Below are positions 1 through 7,874 of a DNA stretch of 32,521 bases, in pieces. The position numbers and the translations under genes were made by a program. Position 1 is the stretch's first letter, and each line of letters starts with the position of its first letter. The notes below the pieces were generated by a model. That model saw nothing but the letters and a program-made list of their open reading frames with translations. It searched no databases and was not told where the DNA came from. Origin of the DNA: Mesorhizobium sp. LSJC280B00 (GTDB lineage: Bacteria; Pseudomonadota; Alphaproteobacteria; Rhizobiales; Rhizobiaceae); the NCBI RefSeq assembly GCF_000502835.1, contig NZ_AYVL01000013.1:4157-36677 (forward strand). Reading direction: 5' to 3'.

Positions 1-915
1 GAGAAGGCGCTGCAAAAAGGTGGATTGCGCATCACCGACCGTGATGGCCGCGACCGATCCGTCAAGCCGGAGGCATTGTCGGTCACCGCCGATCCGGCCG
101 CGGCATTCCCCGGTGCCGATGTCATCCTGCTAACGGTCAAGAGCGGCGCGACGCAGGACATGGCCGGGCTTATTGCGGCCCATGCCCGACCGGATGCGGT
201 GGTACTCAGTCTGCAGAACGGCGTCGACAATGCCGATAAGTTGCGAGCCCATCTCGCCGCCCGGCGGGTGCTCGCGGGCATGGTGCCGTTCAACGTGGTC
301 CAATCGGCGGAGGGCGAATTGCCGCTTCGTCTGCACCGCGCCAGCGGCGGCAAGGTGATGATCGAACAGGGTCCGACAGGCCTTGACGAACTGCTTGACG
401 TTGAGGGCTTTGCCGTCGCCACGCATGGTGACATCGAAGCGGTGCTATGGGGCAAGCTGCTGCTCAACCTCAACAACGCGCTGGTGGCGCTTTCCGGCCT
501 GCCGCTGGCGGCAGAGCTTGCCGATCGCCGCTGGCGGCTGATCCTGGCCGGCCAGATCGACGAAGCATTGGCGGCAATGATGGCGACGGGCATCGAACCC
601 GCTCGCATCGCCGGCCTGCGTCCCGCGCTGCTGCCGAAAGTGCTTCGCCTGCCCGACTGGCTGTTCAAGTTCTTGGCGCGGCGGATGCTTGCCATCGACC
701 CTGCCGCGCGTTCGTCGATGTGGGATGACCTTCAGCGCCGCCGGCCGACGGAGATCGGCGAACTGCAAGGCGCGGTCCTGCGTTTGGCCGAAAAGGCCGG
801 CACGCCGGCGCCGTTGCTGAAGCATGTCACGGCACTGGTGCGCGCGGCCGAGCAGAAGAGGCGCGGATCGCCCTGCCAGACGCCGGAAGCCGTTGTCGCG
901 ACCGTCAGATCGTAG
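1..915 (+). CDS. panE: 2-dehydropantoate 2-reductase, 5' end missing
   Basis: The frame is open from base 1 (Glu-Lys-Ala-Leu), so the gene begins upstream of the window; the TTG at 25 is only an internal codon. The family reduces 2-dehydropantoate to pantoate with NADPH in pantothenate synthesis. The N-terminal GxGxxG nucleotide-binding loop is not in the window. What remains shows the end of the Rossmann domain (ADVILLTVKS, LQNGVDNADKL) and the helical C-terminal domain with KLLLNLNNALVAL, which carries the family's catalytic Lys and substrate-binding Asn. The last 11 bases overlap the convergent diguanylate cyclase gene. ApbA/PanE paralogues acting on other 2-keto acids look alike, so the exact substrate is inferred. 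Confidence 0.85.
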   Translation, partial: EKALQKGGLRITDRDGRDRSVKPEALSVTADPAAAFPGADVILLTVKSGATQDMAGLIAAHARPDAVVLSLQNGVDNADKLRAHLAARRVLAGMVPFNVVQSAEGELPLRLHRASGGKVMIEQGPTGLDELLDVEGFAVATHGDIEAVLWGKLLLNLNNALVALSGLPLAAELADRRWRLILAGQIDEALAAMMATGIEPARIAGLRPALLPKVLRLPDWLFKFLARRMLAIDPAARSSMWDDLQRRRPTEIGELQGAVLRLAEKAGTPAPLLKHVTALVRAAEQKRRGSPCQTPEAVVATVRS

Positions 916-2005
916 CCCGCACAGGCGCCCAGTAACGGCCCTTGCCGGTGCGCTTGGCTTCGTAGAGCGCATGGTCGGAACAGGTGAGCAGGATTTCCGG
1001 ATCGCCTCCGTCGGCGGGTGCGCATGCGCTGCCGACGCTCAAGCCGACATGGATGGCGGAGCCGACTCCGAGGTCGAAGGGCACCGAGACCTTTTCGATG
1101 GCCCGCTTTGCCAGGTAGGTGGCCTCGATCTCCGAGGTTGCGGGCAAAAGAATGACGAATTCGTCTCCGCCGATACGGAAGACCACGTCCCCCGGACGGA
1201 AGCCGCGCTTCAATCGTTCGGCCACCTTGCGCAGCAGCACGTCGCCGACGGCGTGGCCAAAACGGTCGTTGACCTGTTTGAAACCGTCGAGATCCATGCT
1301 GAGCACTGCAAACGGCTTGCCGCCATTGGCGGCCGGCGCCGCAAGGTCGCGGCACATGTCGCGCAATTTCTCCTGCAGGAAGATGCGGTTTGGCAGGCCG
1401 GTCAGCGCGTCCTTGATGGCCAGGTCGCGATTGTCCAGTTCGGCGCGGATCATGCGGGCATTGATTGCGTGGTTCTGAAGCAGCACGATGATGACGCCGG
1501 CCACATAGAACGGCGTTTGAATTCCGACGATCGGCATTCCGGGCGCCGCAGAAAACAATGCACCGACCACGTAAGGCAGGCTTACGGCCAACATGACGAA
1601 TATGGCGAAGCGCGGGGTCGCCGCATTGCGTGACGACACCACGCCGACGACGCCTGCGACATTCAAGGCGGCAAGTACGGAAAGCGCCATATTCCCGCTG
1701 GCAACACAGCCATAGCAGCCGAGGCCGAAAACGACCGACCAGACGCCGCTGGCTGCCATCAGGCCCGCCAGCGGCCCTTTCGAGCCGCGCCTGCGGGCCT
1801 GCTCGCATTCCCGCATCAGCAGAACGCGGACGGTGAAAAGCATCAGGTCGGCGGCAATCCAGGCGTAGGGCCACCAATCCCCGGTGGCAAGAGCGGCGCT
1901 GACCGCAACCAACAGAACGCTGATGGTGCCGAACAGGACCGCGAATTTGCGCTCGAAGGTGGTGTCGAGAAGCCGGGCGCGGACAGCTTCCGGTTCCAAT
2001 TTCAT
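905..2005 (-). CDS. membrane diguanylate cyclase (GGDEF)
   Basis: A 366-residue protein predicted to make cyclic di-GMP from two GTP. Residues about 20-180 form roughly six hydrophobic segments without a recognisable sensor domain. The GGDEF domain fills about 195-360: it starts at DALTGLPNR, has the metal-binding DLDGFKQVND, and has an intact GGDEF signature at 279-283. An RxxD inhibitory site (R270-P-G-D273) sits five residues before it, so product inhibition is expected. There is no EAL domain, so it should only synthesise the messenger. It is convergent with and slightly overlaps the ketopantoate reductase gene. The stimulus sensed by the membrane part is unknown. Confidence 0.9.
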   Translation of the reverse strand: MKLEPEAVRARLLDTTFERKFAVLFGTISVLLVAVSAALATGDWWPYAWIAADLMLFTVRVLLMRECEQARRRGSKGPLAGLMAASGVWSVVFGLGCYGCVASGNMALSVLAALNVAGVVGVVSSRNAATPRFAIFVMLAVSLPYVVGALFSAAPGMPIVGIQTPFYVAGVIIVLLQNHAINARMIRAELDNRDLAIKDALTGLPNRIFLQEKLRDMCRDLAAPAANGGKPFAVLSMDLDGFKQVNDRFGHAVGDVLLRKVAERLKRGFRPGDVVFRIGGDEFVILLPATSEIEATYLAKRAIEKVSVPFDLGVGSAIHVGLSVGSACAPADGGDPEILLTCSDHALYEAKRTGKGRYWAPVRATI

Positions 2006-2159
2006 CGGCGAAGAGAACCAGGCAAACAGGCGAGCGGCGGCGCTCCACGTTTTGCGCGGCTCCTTGGTGGTCAGGGATAGGTCGCTTGCCAGTCGAGCGC
2101 TCCGTGCCGGTCGACACAGTCTTCGCCGGCATGCTGGGCCAGGGTGATTAACATTCGCT

Positions 2160-2315
2160 TAGAGCATCCGGCGCAAAACCGGGCTTTCGGAACTCCCCGT
2201 TCCGCCGCTCTGGAGCAATTCCAGGAAAAGTGTGAAGCGGTTTTCCGTCCGGAATTGCGTCAAAACAAAAAGATAGAGCGGTTCGGCGTTTCTGCGAAAC
2301 GATGAACCGTTCTAG
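2160..2315. repeat. palindromic intergenic repeat, rhizobial REP/RIME-like
   Basis: This lies in the 335-bp gap between the diguanylate cyclase and the next gene and has no credible coding content. Two foldable parts are visible. In the first, GCAATTCC (2215-2222) pairs with GGAATTGC (2251-2258), and inside it GGAAAA (2224-2229) pairs with TTTTCC (2241-2246). In the second, AGAGCGGTTC (2275-2284) pairs with GAACCGTTCT (2304-2313) with one G-T pair, and GTTTC (2288-2292) pairs with GAAAC (2296-2300). I recognise this sort of sequence as a common dispersed intergenic element of Mesorhizobium and relatives. That identity is from memory, and no second copy lies in the window. Confidence 0.7.
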
Positions 2316-2340
2316 CGGATCTGCCGCCGGATGGCCGGTT

Positions 2341-3129
2341 TTAGCTTGCCGGCCCCGGTTGTCTGCGGACTGCAGGCCGACGCGGCGGACCCGGCTCGGG
2401 ATAGGTCTTCGCCGCACGTGCCGGCTGCCCATGAGGGGTTTCGATCAGCGTGATCTTCTGCCAGATCTTTCGCGAGAGGTTCGAAGCCAGGTTCTCGATG
2501 TCGTTGACGCCGTCGATGACCACGGCGTCATTGACCGACTGCGCAAACAGCGCGGCGATCTTGCCGGTGATCGACAGCATCTCGGAGCAGTAGTCGAGAT
2601 AGCGGGCAAGGTCGGCGGCGTTGGTGATGCGGGCTGGCGAATGCGCAGTCGGCTTGAAACTGGCTGAAAGCGTTGCCGGATCCTTGGTCAGCTGGTGCAT
2701 GTCGATGACGTGGATCAGCGAACGCAGCCCGTGGAGCTGGCGAAACACCCGCTTGCGCTTGATCCGCTCCTCGGAGCGAATCAGGGCCAGAAAGCCCAGC
2801 ACCGCGAGGATGATCATGTTGAGGGAGGCTTCGATGCCTTGCACCGACTGGAAGGCATCGTGGTTTCCCGAGATGCGGCCGAGCGGCAGGATTGTGCCGA
2901 CGAACAGGAACATCAGCGCTCCGACGACGAAGGCGGCGATGATGAGGCCGCGCAGCCACCAGATCGGCGCCTCCAGCGCCTTGGCTGCCTTTGCCAGATC
3001 GCGCGACAGCGACACGAGCTCGGCGGCGACGCCGCGCAAGCCGGCATCGGGAAAACGCTCGGCGACGCGCTCTTCCAGCCGTTCGGCGGTTTCGAGGATC
3101 AGTTTCGAATCAAGCGAGCGGTAGCGCAT
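2341..3129 (-). CDS. membrane protein of unknown function
   Basis: A 262-residue protein I cannot assign to a family. The first 55 residues are charged and helical (ETAERLEERVAERFPDAG), possibly coiled coil. Two hydrophobic helices follow at about 59-81 (LIIAAFVVGALMFLFVGTIL) and 103-121 (LNMIILAVLGFLALI), separated by a short loop. The remaining 140 residues are soluble and helical and end in a Pro/Arg-rich tail, so both ends are probably on the same side of the membrane. It starts 21 bases after the DUF805 gene, which itself follows dapD by 30 bases, so the three are probably one transcript. Codon use matches the neighbours, so it looks like a real gene. Confidence 0.7.
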   Translation of the reverse strand: MRYRSLDSKLILETAERLEERVAERFPDAGLRGVAAELVSLSRDLAKAAKALEAPIWWLRGLIIAAFVVGALMFLFVGTILPLGRISGNHDAFQSVQGIEASLNMIILAVLGFLALIRSEERIKRKRVFRQLHGLRSLIHVIDMHQLTKDPATLSASFKPTAHSPARITNAADLARYLDYCSEMLSITGKIAALFAQSVNDAVVIDGVNDIENLASNLSRKIWQKITLIETPHGQPARAAKTYPEPGPPRRPAVRRQPGPAS

Positions 3130-3150
3130 GACGAAATATCCGATCGGCGC

Positions 3151-3528
3151 TCAGGGTTCGGCCGGTGCGTTGGTGCGCTTGCCGTAGCGGTTGGGTCCCG
3201 GCTGCCCGGGAAATAGGCAAAGCACGAGGAAAGCGATAATCGAGACAACCGGCACGAACAGCACCAGCGCCGCAACGCCCGGCTTGTCGAGGTCATGCAA
3301 CCGCTTCACCGCCAGCACCACGTTCGACCAAAGCGAGGCAATGAAGGCGATGAAGAAAATGAACGACCACATGTTGCTCTCGGTAGTGCCTTCCGGAACC
3401 AGCGTGAAACGGTAGAGTGGGAGGGCCTGTATGATGGCCACCAGCAGTCCTCCCAGAAAATAGGCCGCGCGGCTGACGCGGCCCGAAGTTCTGAAGAAAA
3501 GCCAGATGAGGTCTGATCTGTCAGGCAA
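3151..3528 (-). CDS. DUF805 family inner-membrane protein
   Basis: A 125-residue protein with the three hallmarks of DUF805: an N-terminal GRVSRAAYFLGG, a central VKRLHDLDKPGV, and a C-terminal PGQPGPNRYG. Three to four hydrophobic segments are visible at about 20-40, 52-72 and 82-107. The family's molecular function is unknown; members are small inner-membrane proteins, often near stress or envelope genes. It lies 30 bases downstream of dapD on the same strand and 21 bases upstream of the next membrane-protein gene, so co-transcription with dapD is likely. Nothing in the sequence links it to lysine synthesis. Confidence 0.85.
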   Translation of the reverse strand: MPDRSDLIWLFFRTSGRVSRAAYFLGGLLVAIIQALPLYRFTLVPEGTTESNMWSFIFFIAFIASLWSNVVLAVKRLHDLDKPGVAALVLFVPVVSIIAFLVLCLFPGQPGPNRYGKRTNAPAEP

Positions 3529-3558
3529 GCGAATTCCGTCCGTATTCGTTGAGAAAGA

Positions 3559-4413
3559 TCAATCGCGCAGCAATTCGTTGATCGATGTCTTGGAACGGGT
3601 TCTGGCGTCGACCCGCTTGACGATGACGGCGCAGTAGAGGCTGGGGCCGGGCTCGTTGTTTGGAAAAGGCTTGCCCGGCAGCGAGCCGGCGACGACGACG
3701 GAATTAGGCGGCACCTCGCCGTAGAAGATCTCGCCGGTGGCGCGGTCGACGATCTTGGTCGACTGGCCGATGAAGACGCCCATGCCGAGCACCGAGCCTT
3801 CGCGAACGATGCAGCCTTCGACCACTTCGGAACGGGCGCCGATGAAGCAATTGTCCTCGATGATGGTTGGGCCGGCCTGCATCGGCTCCAGCACACCGCC
3901 GATGCCGACGCCGCCCGACAGATGCACATTCTTGCCGATCTGGGCACAGGAGCCGACCGAAGCCCAGGTGTCGACCATGGTGCCGCTGTCGACATAGGCG
4001 CCGACATTGACGAAGGACGGCATCAACACGGCGCCGGGCGCGACATAGGCGGAGCGGCGCACGATCGACGACGGCACGGCGCGGAAGCCCGCCTTCTCAA
4101 AATCGACGGCGCTCCAGCCGTCGAACTTCGAAGGCACCTTGTCCCACCATACCGCCTGACCGGGACCGCCCTTTATGATCTCCATCGGGGTGAGCCGGAA
4201 AGACAGCAGCACCGCTTTTTTCAGCCACTGGTTGACGTGCCATTTGCCGTCGGCCTGCCGCTCGGCGACGCGGGCGACGCCCCGGTCGAGCAGGTCGAGC
4301 GCCGATTGGATGGCCTCGCGCGTCTCGCCGCGGGTTGCGGTCGAAATCGTGTCGCGTTCCTCGAAGGCGTTCTCGATGATCTCCTCGAGGCTCGCGAGAT
4401 CGGGCTTCGACAT
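3559..4413 (-). CDS. dapD: 2,3,4,5-tetrahydropyridine-2,6-dicarboxylate N-succinyltransferase
   Basis: A full-length 284-residue DapD. It transfers succinyl from succinyl-CoA to tetrahydrodipicolinate in the succinylase branch of meso-diaminopimelate and lysine synthesis, in the cytoplasm as a trimer. The N-terminal helical domain (about 1-100) is followed by a left-handed beta-helix with hexapeptide repeats ([60 protein letters not shown]). GGAG lies 7 bases before the ATG. It is the first gene of a probable operon with DUF805 and an unknown membrane protein, and it is divergent from the LOG gene. In many Rhizobiales dapD lies close to argB; here they are 6.5 kb apart with other genes between. 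Confidence 0.96.
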   Translation of the reverse strand: MSKPDLASLEEIIENAFEERDTISTATRGETREAIQSALDLLDRGVARVAERQADGKWHVNQWLKKAVLLSFRLTPMEIIKGGPGQAVWWDKVPSKFDGWSAVDFEKAGFRAVPSSIVRRSAYVAPGAVLMPSFVNVGAYVDSGTMVDTWASVGSCAQIGKNVHLSGGVGIGGVLEPMQAGPTIIEDNCFIGARSEVVEGCIVREGSVLGMGVFIGQSTKIVDRATGEIFYGEVPPNSVVVAGSLPGKPFPNNEPGPSLYCAVIVKRVDARTRSKTSINELLRD

Positions 4414-4531
4414 GAATTCGCTCCATTACCAAGCTGTTAAGGGCCGGCGCCTTAACCTGTTTGAAAGTCGCGCGGACCCTATGTGAAGGCTTGGGGAGGG
4501 TCAATCGCAGCAGCGTCACGGGACGGCGCAA

Positions 4532-5398
4532 GTGAATGATTGGACGGGTAAAGCAAATATGACTCCCATGGAAAAGGCGGGATGGACGCCGCTGCCGCAT
4601 TCGGACGAGGATCTGGAGCGGTCGAGAAGCGTGCCGGACACGCCGCAAACGCGCGCGGAGACATACCGGCTGGCCTGGAACGATCCCGATTTCATGACGC
4701 GGCGCGAGTTGCGCGCGGTCAGGCTGCAGCTCGAACTGCTGAAACCGGAGATGATCCTGGCCGAGCGCGGCATCCAATCGACCGTCATCCTGTTCGGCGG
4801 CGCCCGCATTCCCGAGCCCGGCGGCGAAGCCTGGGCGGCCAAGAACGAGACGCAGAAGAAGAACCTCGAGCAAAACAGCAAATATTACGAGGAGGCGCGC
4901 AAATTCGCCCGCCTCTGCTCGCAGCAGTCGGCCACCTCGTACTATCGCGAATTCGTCGTGGTGACCGGCGGCGGGCCGGGCGTCATGGAGGCCGGCAATC
5001 GTGGCGCCGACGATGTCGGCGCGCCTTCGATCGGTCTCAACATCGTGCTGCCGCACGAGCAGGCGCCAAACGCCTACGTGACGCCGGAACTCTGCTTCAA
5101 CTTCCACTATTTCGCGATCCGCAAGATGCATTTCGTCATGCGTGCCAAGGCCGTTGCGGTGTTTCCAGGCGGCTTCGGCACGATGGACGAGTTCTTCGAA
5201 ACGCTGACCCTGATCCAGACCGGCCGAATGGAACGCGTGCCGGTCATCCTGTTCGGCAAGGCTTTCTGGGCAAGGGCGATCGACCTCGATTTCCTCGCCG
5301 AGCAAGGCACGATCACGCCCGGCGACCAGGATATCATCGATTTCGTCGACACTGCCGACGAGGCCTGGGGGATCGTCAGCCGCTTCTATAAACTTTGA
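4532..5398 (+). CDS. LOG-family Rossmann-fold protein
   Basis: A 288-residue protein of the TIGR00730/LOG family, once called lysine decarboxylase-like. It carries both signatures: GGGPGVMEAGNRGA near residue 150 and PGGFGTMDEFFETLTLIQTGR near residue 211. Characterised LOG enzymes hydrolyse nucleoside 5'-monophosphates such as cytokinin ribotides to free base and ribose 5-phosphate. This protein is longer than the common 180-200-residue bacterial LOGs because of about 75 extra N-terminal residues, so substrate cannot be assumed. The start is uncertain: the longest frame begins at GTG 4532, and ATG codons at 4559 and 4568 are also possible; none has a strong ribosome-binding site. It is divergent from dapD and convergent with the HAD gene 34 bases away. 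Confidence 0.88.
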   Translation: MNDWTGKANMTPMEKAGWTPLPHSDEDLERSRSVPDTPQTRAETYRLAWNDPDFMTRRELRAVRLQLELLKPEMILAERGIQSTVILFGGARIPEPGGEAWAAKNETQKKNLEQNSKYYEEARKFARLCSQQSATSYYREFVVVTGGGPGVMEAGNRGADDVGAPSIGLNIVLPHEQAPNAYVTPELCFNFHYFAIRKMHFVMRAKAVAVFPGGFGTMDEFFETLTLIQTGRMERVPVILFGKAFWARAIDLDFLAEQGTITPGDQDIIDFVDTADEAWGIVSRFYKL

Positions 5399-5432
5399 CA
5401 TGCAAGCAAGGACTTGAAGCGCGCCGGCTGCC

Positions 5433-6140
5433 TCAAGCAGGGACTTCCACGATCGCCGTGAGAAAGCCGGCGAGGTCGTCGGTGACGAAGTCCACATCGT
5501 CCTCGTTGGCCGGGTCGCGTTCCCAGATTTCCGAGAAGGTCGGCTCGAAATTGCGCGGCACCACCAACACTGTGGTCATGCCCAGCGATTTCGGCACCGA
5601 CAGGTTGCGGGCAAGATCTTCGAACATCACCGCATTTTGCCCGGTAACGGCGTGGAGTTCGGCAAATTTCTCATAGGATTGCCGCGCCGGCTTGGGGTTC
5701 AGTCCGGCTGCGACGATATCGAAAATATCATCGAAATGCTCGAGAATGCCCAACTGCCGCGCGGTGCGTTCGGCATGCCGGCGATCCCCGTTGGTGAAGA
5801 TGAATTTACGGCCGGGAAGCTGGCGAATGGCGGTGCCTAGGACGGGATCTGGAACCAGCCAGGAATAATCGATGTCGTGGACCTTCTCGAGAAAATCGTC
5901 GGGGTCGATGCCGTGGCGCGTCATCAATCCGTTCAGCGTCGTGCCATATTCGCGGTAGAGCTCCTTTTGCAGCTTGCGTGCTTCCTCGCGCGGCAGCGTC
6001 AGCAATTCTCCGACGTAGGCGGTCATCTTCACATCGATCTGCGAGAACAGATTCGAATGGTGCGGATAAAGCGTGTTGTCGAGATCGAACACCCAGTCGG
6101 TGACATGGGCAAAGCGGGCGGGGTCGGGAAGTGTGGTCAT
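5433..6140 (-). CDS. HAD-superfamily pyrimidine 5'-nucleotidase-like hydrolase
   Basis: A 235-residue HAD hydrolase. Motif I is DWVFDLDNTLYPH with the nucleophile Asp and acid/base Asp, motif II is FIFTNGDRRH, motif III has the Lys in GLNPKPARQSY, and motif IV is FEDLARNL. The cap and the DLDNTLYP signature match the yeast Sdt1/pyrimidine 5'-nucleotidase subfamily, which dephosphorylates UMP, CMP and related nucleotides. Substrate is inferred from the subfamily. In several Rhizobiales, as I recall, this gene lies between argB and dapD in one cluster. Here it keeps that order and strand, but a LOG gene on the opposite strand separates it from dapD. Confidence 0.88.
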   Translation of the reverse strand: MTTLPDPARFAHVTDWVFDLDNTLYPHHSNLFSQIDVKMTAYVGELLTLPREEARKLQKELYREYGTTLNGLMTRHGIDPDDFLEKVHDIDYSWLVPDPVLGTAIRQLPGRKFIFTNGDRRHAERTARQLGILEHFDDIFDIVAAGLNPKPARQSYEKFAELHAVTGQNAVMFEDLARNLSVPKSLGMTTVLVVPRNFEPTFSEIWERDPANEDDVDFVTDDLAGFLTAIVEVPA

Positions 6141-6301
6141 ACGTCCTTATGGCACGAAACGATCTTTCTAACAGGAGGTTTATCCACAACCTATGCGCGC
6201 CCTGGGTAGTAAAAATGGCGCCATGATTAAAATCTTAAGCATCGCCGAAAGGTGACATTCAGCGCTTTGCTGGAACCAAGGCGGACCAGTGGGAGCAAGC
6301 G

Positions 6302-7063
6302 ATGAATCGCATATTTCTAAAGTCTGCCGCCATCGCTTTCGCCTCCGTCGCGGTCTCGCTTTTGCTGACGCTGATCGTCGTGCCGGCAATGGGGTTTCCG
6401 ATCAATCGCACCATTTGGCTGACATCCACCGTGTGCCCGCTCGCGCTTGCCTGGAGCGTCGGCGCCTATACGTTCTGGCAGGGCGAAAGGTTGCAGACCG
6501 CGCATCGCGAGCTCGCCCGCGCCCATGCCCAACTCGCCGCCGCGCACAGGCGCTTGGCGGAAAAGGCGAGCCGCGACGACATGACCGGCATGCTCAACCG
6601 CGAAAGTTTCTTTGCCGCTCTCGACGGCTCTCGGCGCAAATCCGATCGCGGGGCATTGCTGATCGTCGATGCCGACCATTTCAAGACCATCAACGACAGC
6701 TACGGCCATCTGATCGGCGACGATGCGCTGCTCCTGATCGCAAACGCGATAGAGCGTGGCGTGCGCAGCGGCGACGTGCTTGGCCGCATCGGCGGCGAGG
6801 AATTCTGCGCCCTTCTGATTGGTGCCACCGAACACGAGGCCAGGCGCATCGCCGAGCGCATCCGCCGTGAAGTCGAGCGTATCCGTTTCCGGCCCGTCGA
6901 CGAACGAACGGTTCCGCTGACAGTCAGTATTGGCGGCATCACCTGCGGCAGAGACGCCGCAGTGTCGGAGCTAATGCGCGCCGCCGACCAGCGGCTCTAC
7001 GAGGCCAAGCATCGCGGCCGCAATCTGTCGATCATCGACCGCGATATTTCCGAAGCCGCCTGA
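6302..7063 (+). CDS. diguanylate cyclase (GGDEF, two membrane helices)
   Basis: A 253-residue cyclic di-GMP synthase. Residues about 8-30 and 38-60 are membrane helices with almost no periplasmic loop between them. A short heptad-like linker (RELARAHAQLAAAHRRLAEKAS, about 69-90) leads into the GGDEF domain, which begins at RDDMTGMLNR. Metal-binding DADHFKTIND is present, and the active-site signature is GGEEF at 164-168, with an RxxD inhibitory site (R155-S-G-D158) five residues before it. No sensory domain is visible, so the membrane helices or coiled coil must take the input. It stands alone: HAD gene divergent upstream, small membrane protein convergent downstream. ATG 6302 follows GGGAG with 7 bases between. 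Confidence 0.92.
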   Translation: MNRIFLKSAAIAFASVAVSLLLTLIVVPAMGFPINRTIWLTSTVCPLALAWSVGAYTFWQGERLQTAHRELARAHAQLAAAHRRLAEKASRDDMTGMLNRESFFAALDGSRRKSDRGALLIVDADHFKTINDSYGHLIGDDALLLIANAIERGVRSGDVLGRIGGEEFCALLIGATEHEARRIAERIRREVERIRFRPVDERTVPLTVSIGGITCGRDAAVSELMRAADQRLYEAKHRGRNLSIIDRDISEAA

Positions 7064-7112
7064 GCTCGGCCCTAAGCCTTCTGCTGCATTCAACCGCGCC
7101 GCTGCCAGACTG

Positions 7113-7280
7113 TCAAAATCCGAAGATGGCGATGCGGAACAGCAGGGCGGCCGCCGCCAGCGCCACCAGAGCGATGCCAAGGCCAATGGGAGAGCCCCAG
7201 CCATACCACTCCATCGCCAGCTTGGCATATTTGAACTCCTCGGCCGGTGTGAGTGGGCCGCGCGTCGGGGTCTGATTCAT
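7113..7280 (-). CDS. small membrane protein, 55 residues
   Basis: A short gene readable from a well-placed start: AAGGAG lies 6 bases before the ATG at 7280, and a TGA ends it at 7113. The N-terminal half is polar (MNQTPTRGPLTPAEEFKYAK), followed by AMEWYGWGSP and one hydrophobic helix (IGLGIALVALAAAALLFRIAIF) that ends near the C terminus. It would be a single-pass inner-membrane protein with its N terminus probably inside. I do not recognise a characterised family. It is divergent from the MarR regulator, with 93 bases between the two starts, so it is a candidate target of that regulator. Confidence 0.7.
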   Translation of the reverse strand: MNQTPTRGPLTPAEEFKYAKLAMEWYGWGSPIGLGIALVALAAAALLFRIAIFGF

Positions 7281-7332
7281 GTTTCACTCCTTGCAGGCTG
7301 CGACAGGCCTTGCCTTGCGCCTGATGCAGCAT

Positions 7333-7352
7333 ATTACTATAATGGACGTAAT
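7333..7352. promoter_or_regulatory. possible MarR operator (ATTAC-N10-GTAAT)
   Basis: The inverted repeat ATTAC (7333-7337) and GTAAT (7348-7352) lies in the AT-rich 93-base gap between the divergent 55-residue membrane-protein gene and the MarR gene. MarR dimers bind AT-rich palindromes of about this size, often in their own divergent promoter region. The arms are only five bases, so chance is a real alternative. Confidence 0.35.
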
Positions 7353-7373
7353 GTTAGGCAGATTGATAGTTAG

Positions 7374-7874
7374 ATGGTCGAAATAAATTCGTCAAGCATG
7401 AATCGGGCCGACATGAAGACCGCCATCAGCCTTGCCATTATGGGCTGGCAGGACGCGACGCAGGCTTATGACGAGGCAGTGGGCGATAGGCTTGGGCTGA
7501 GTATGGCGGAACGCCATTGCCTGGCGCTGCTCTATGGCGGCCCGCGATCGGCTGGCGAGGTCGCGGCCGCAACAGGATTGACGCCGGCCGCGGTCACCGC
7601 GCTGATCGACCGGCTGGAGGCGCGCGGCCTGCTGACACGAACGCGCAGCCTTGAGGACAGGCGCAAGGTGGTCATAGAGGCGACGGAACTCACGCGAGAA
7701 CTATCGACGCGCTATTATGGCGCGATCGCGCAGGAGGGGGAAAAGGTGATCGCCACATTCAGCGACACTGAGCTCGCCACGATCCTGCGCTTCGTCACGG
7801 CGTCCCTCGACCTTCAGCGCGACCAACTGGCCCGGCTGAAGGCCGAGGCGTTGGAAACAGCCGACAGCCTATAG
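7374..7874 (+). CDS. MarR-family transcriptional regulator
   Basis: A 166-residue MarR-type regulator. The winged helix-turn-helix is clear: LSMAERHCLALLYGGPRSAGEVAAATGLTPAAVTALIDRLEARGLLTRTRSLEDRRKVVIEAT, with the DRR wing turn. N- and C-terminal helices would form the dimer interface. The start is uncertain: ATG 7374 is the longest, but in-frame ATGs at 7398 and 7413 also fit and none has a strong ribosome-binding site. It is divergent from the 55-residue membrane-protein gene and its end overlaps the end of phhA by 6 bases. The ligand is unknown; likely targets are itself and the divergent small gene. Confidence 0.9.
   Translation: MVEINSSSMNRADMKTAISLAIMGWQDATQAYDEAVGDRLGLSMAERHCLALLYGGPRSAGEVAAATGLTPAAVTALIDRLEARGLLTRTRSLEDRRKVVIEATELTRELSTRYYGAIAQEGEKVIATFSDTELATILRFVTASLDLQRDQLARLKAEALETADSL

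Noticed and set aside
2148..2432. 94-residue minus-strand frame over the palindromic repeat
   Set aside because: It is made mostly of repeat sequence and the 3' end of another gene.
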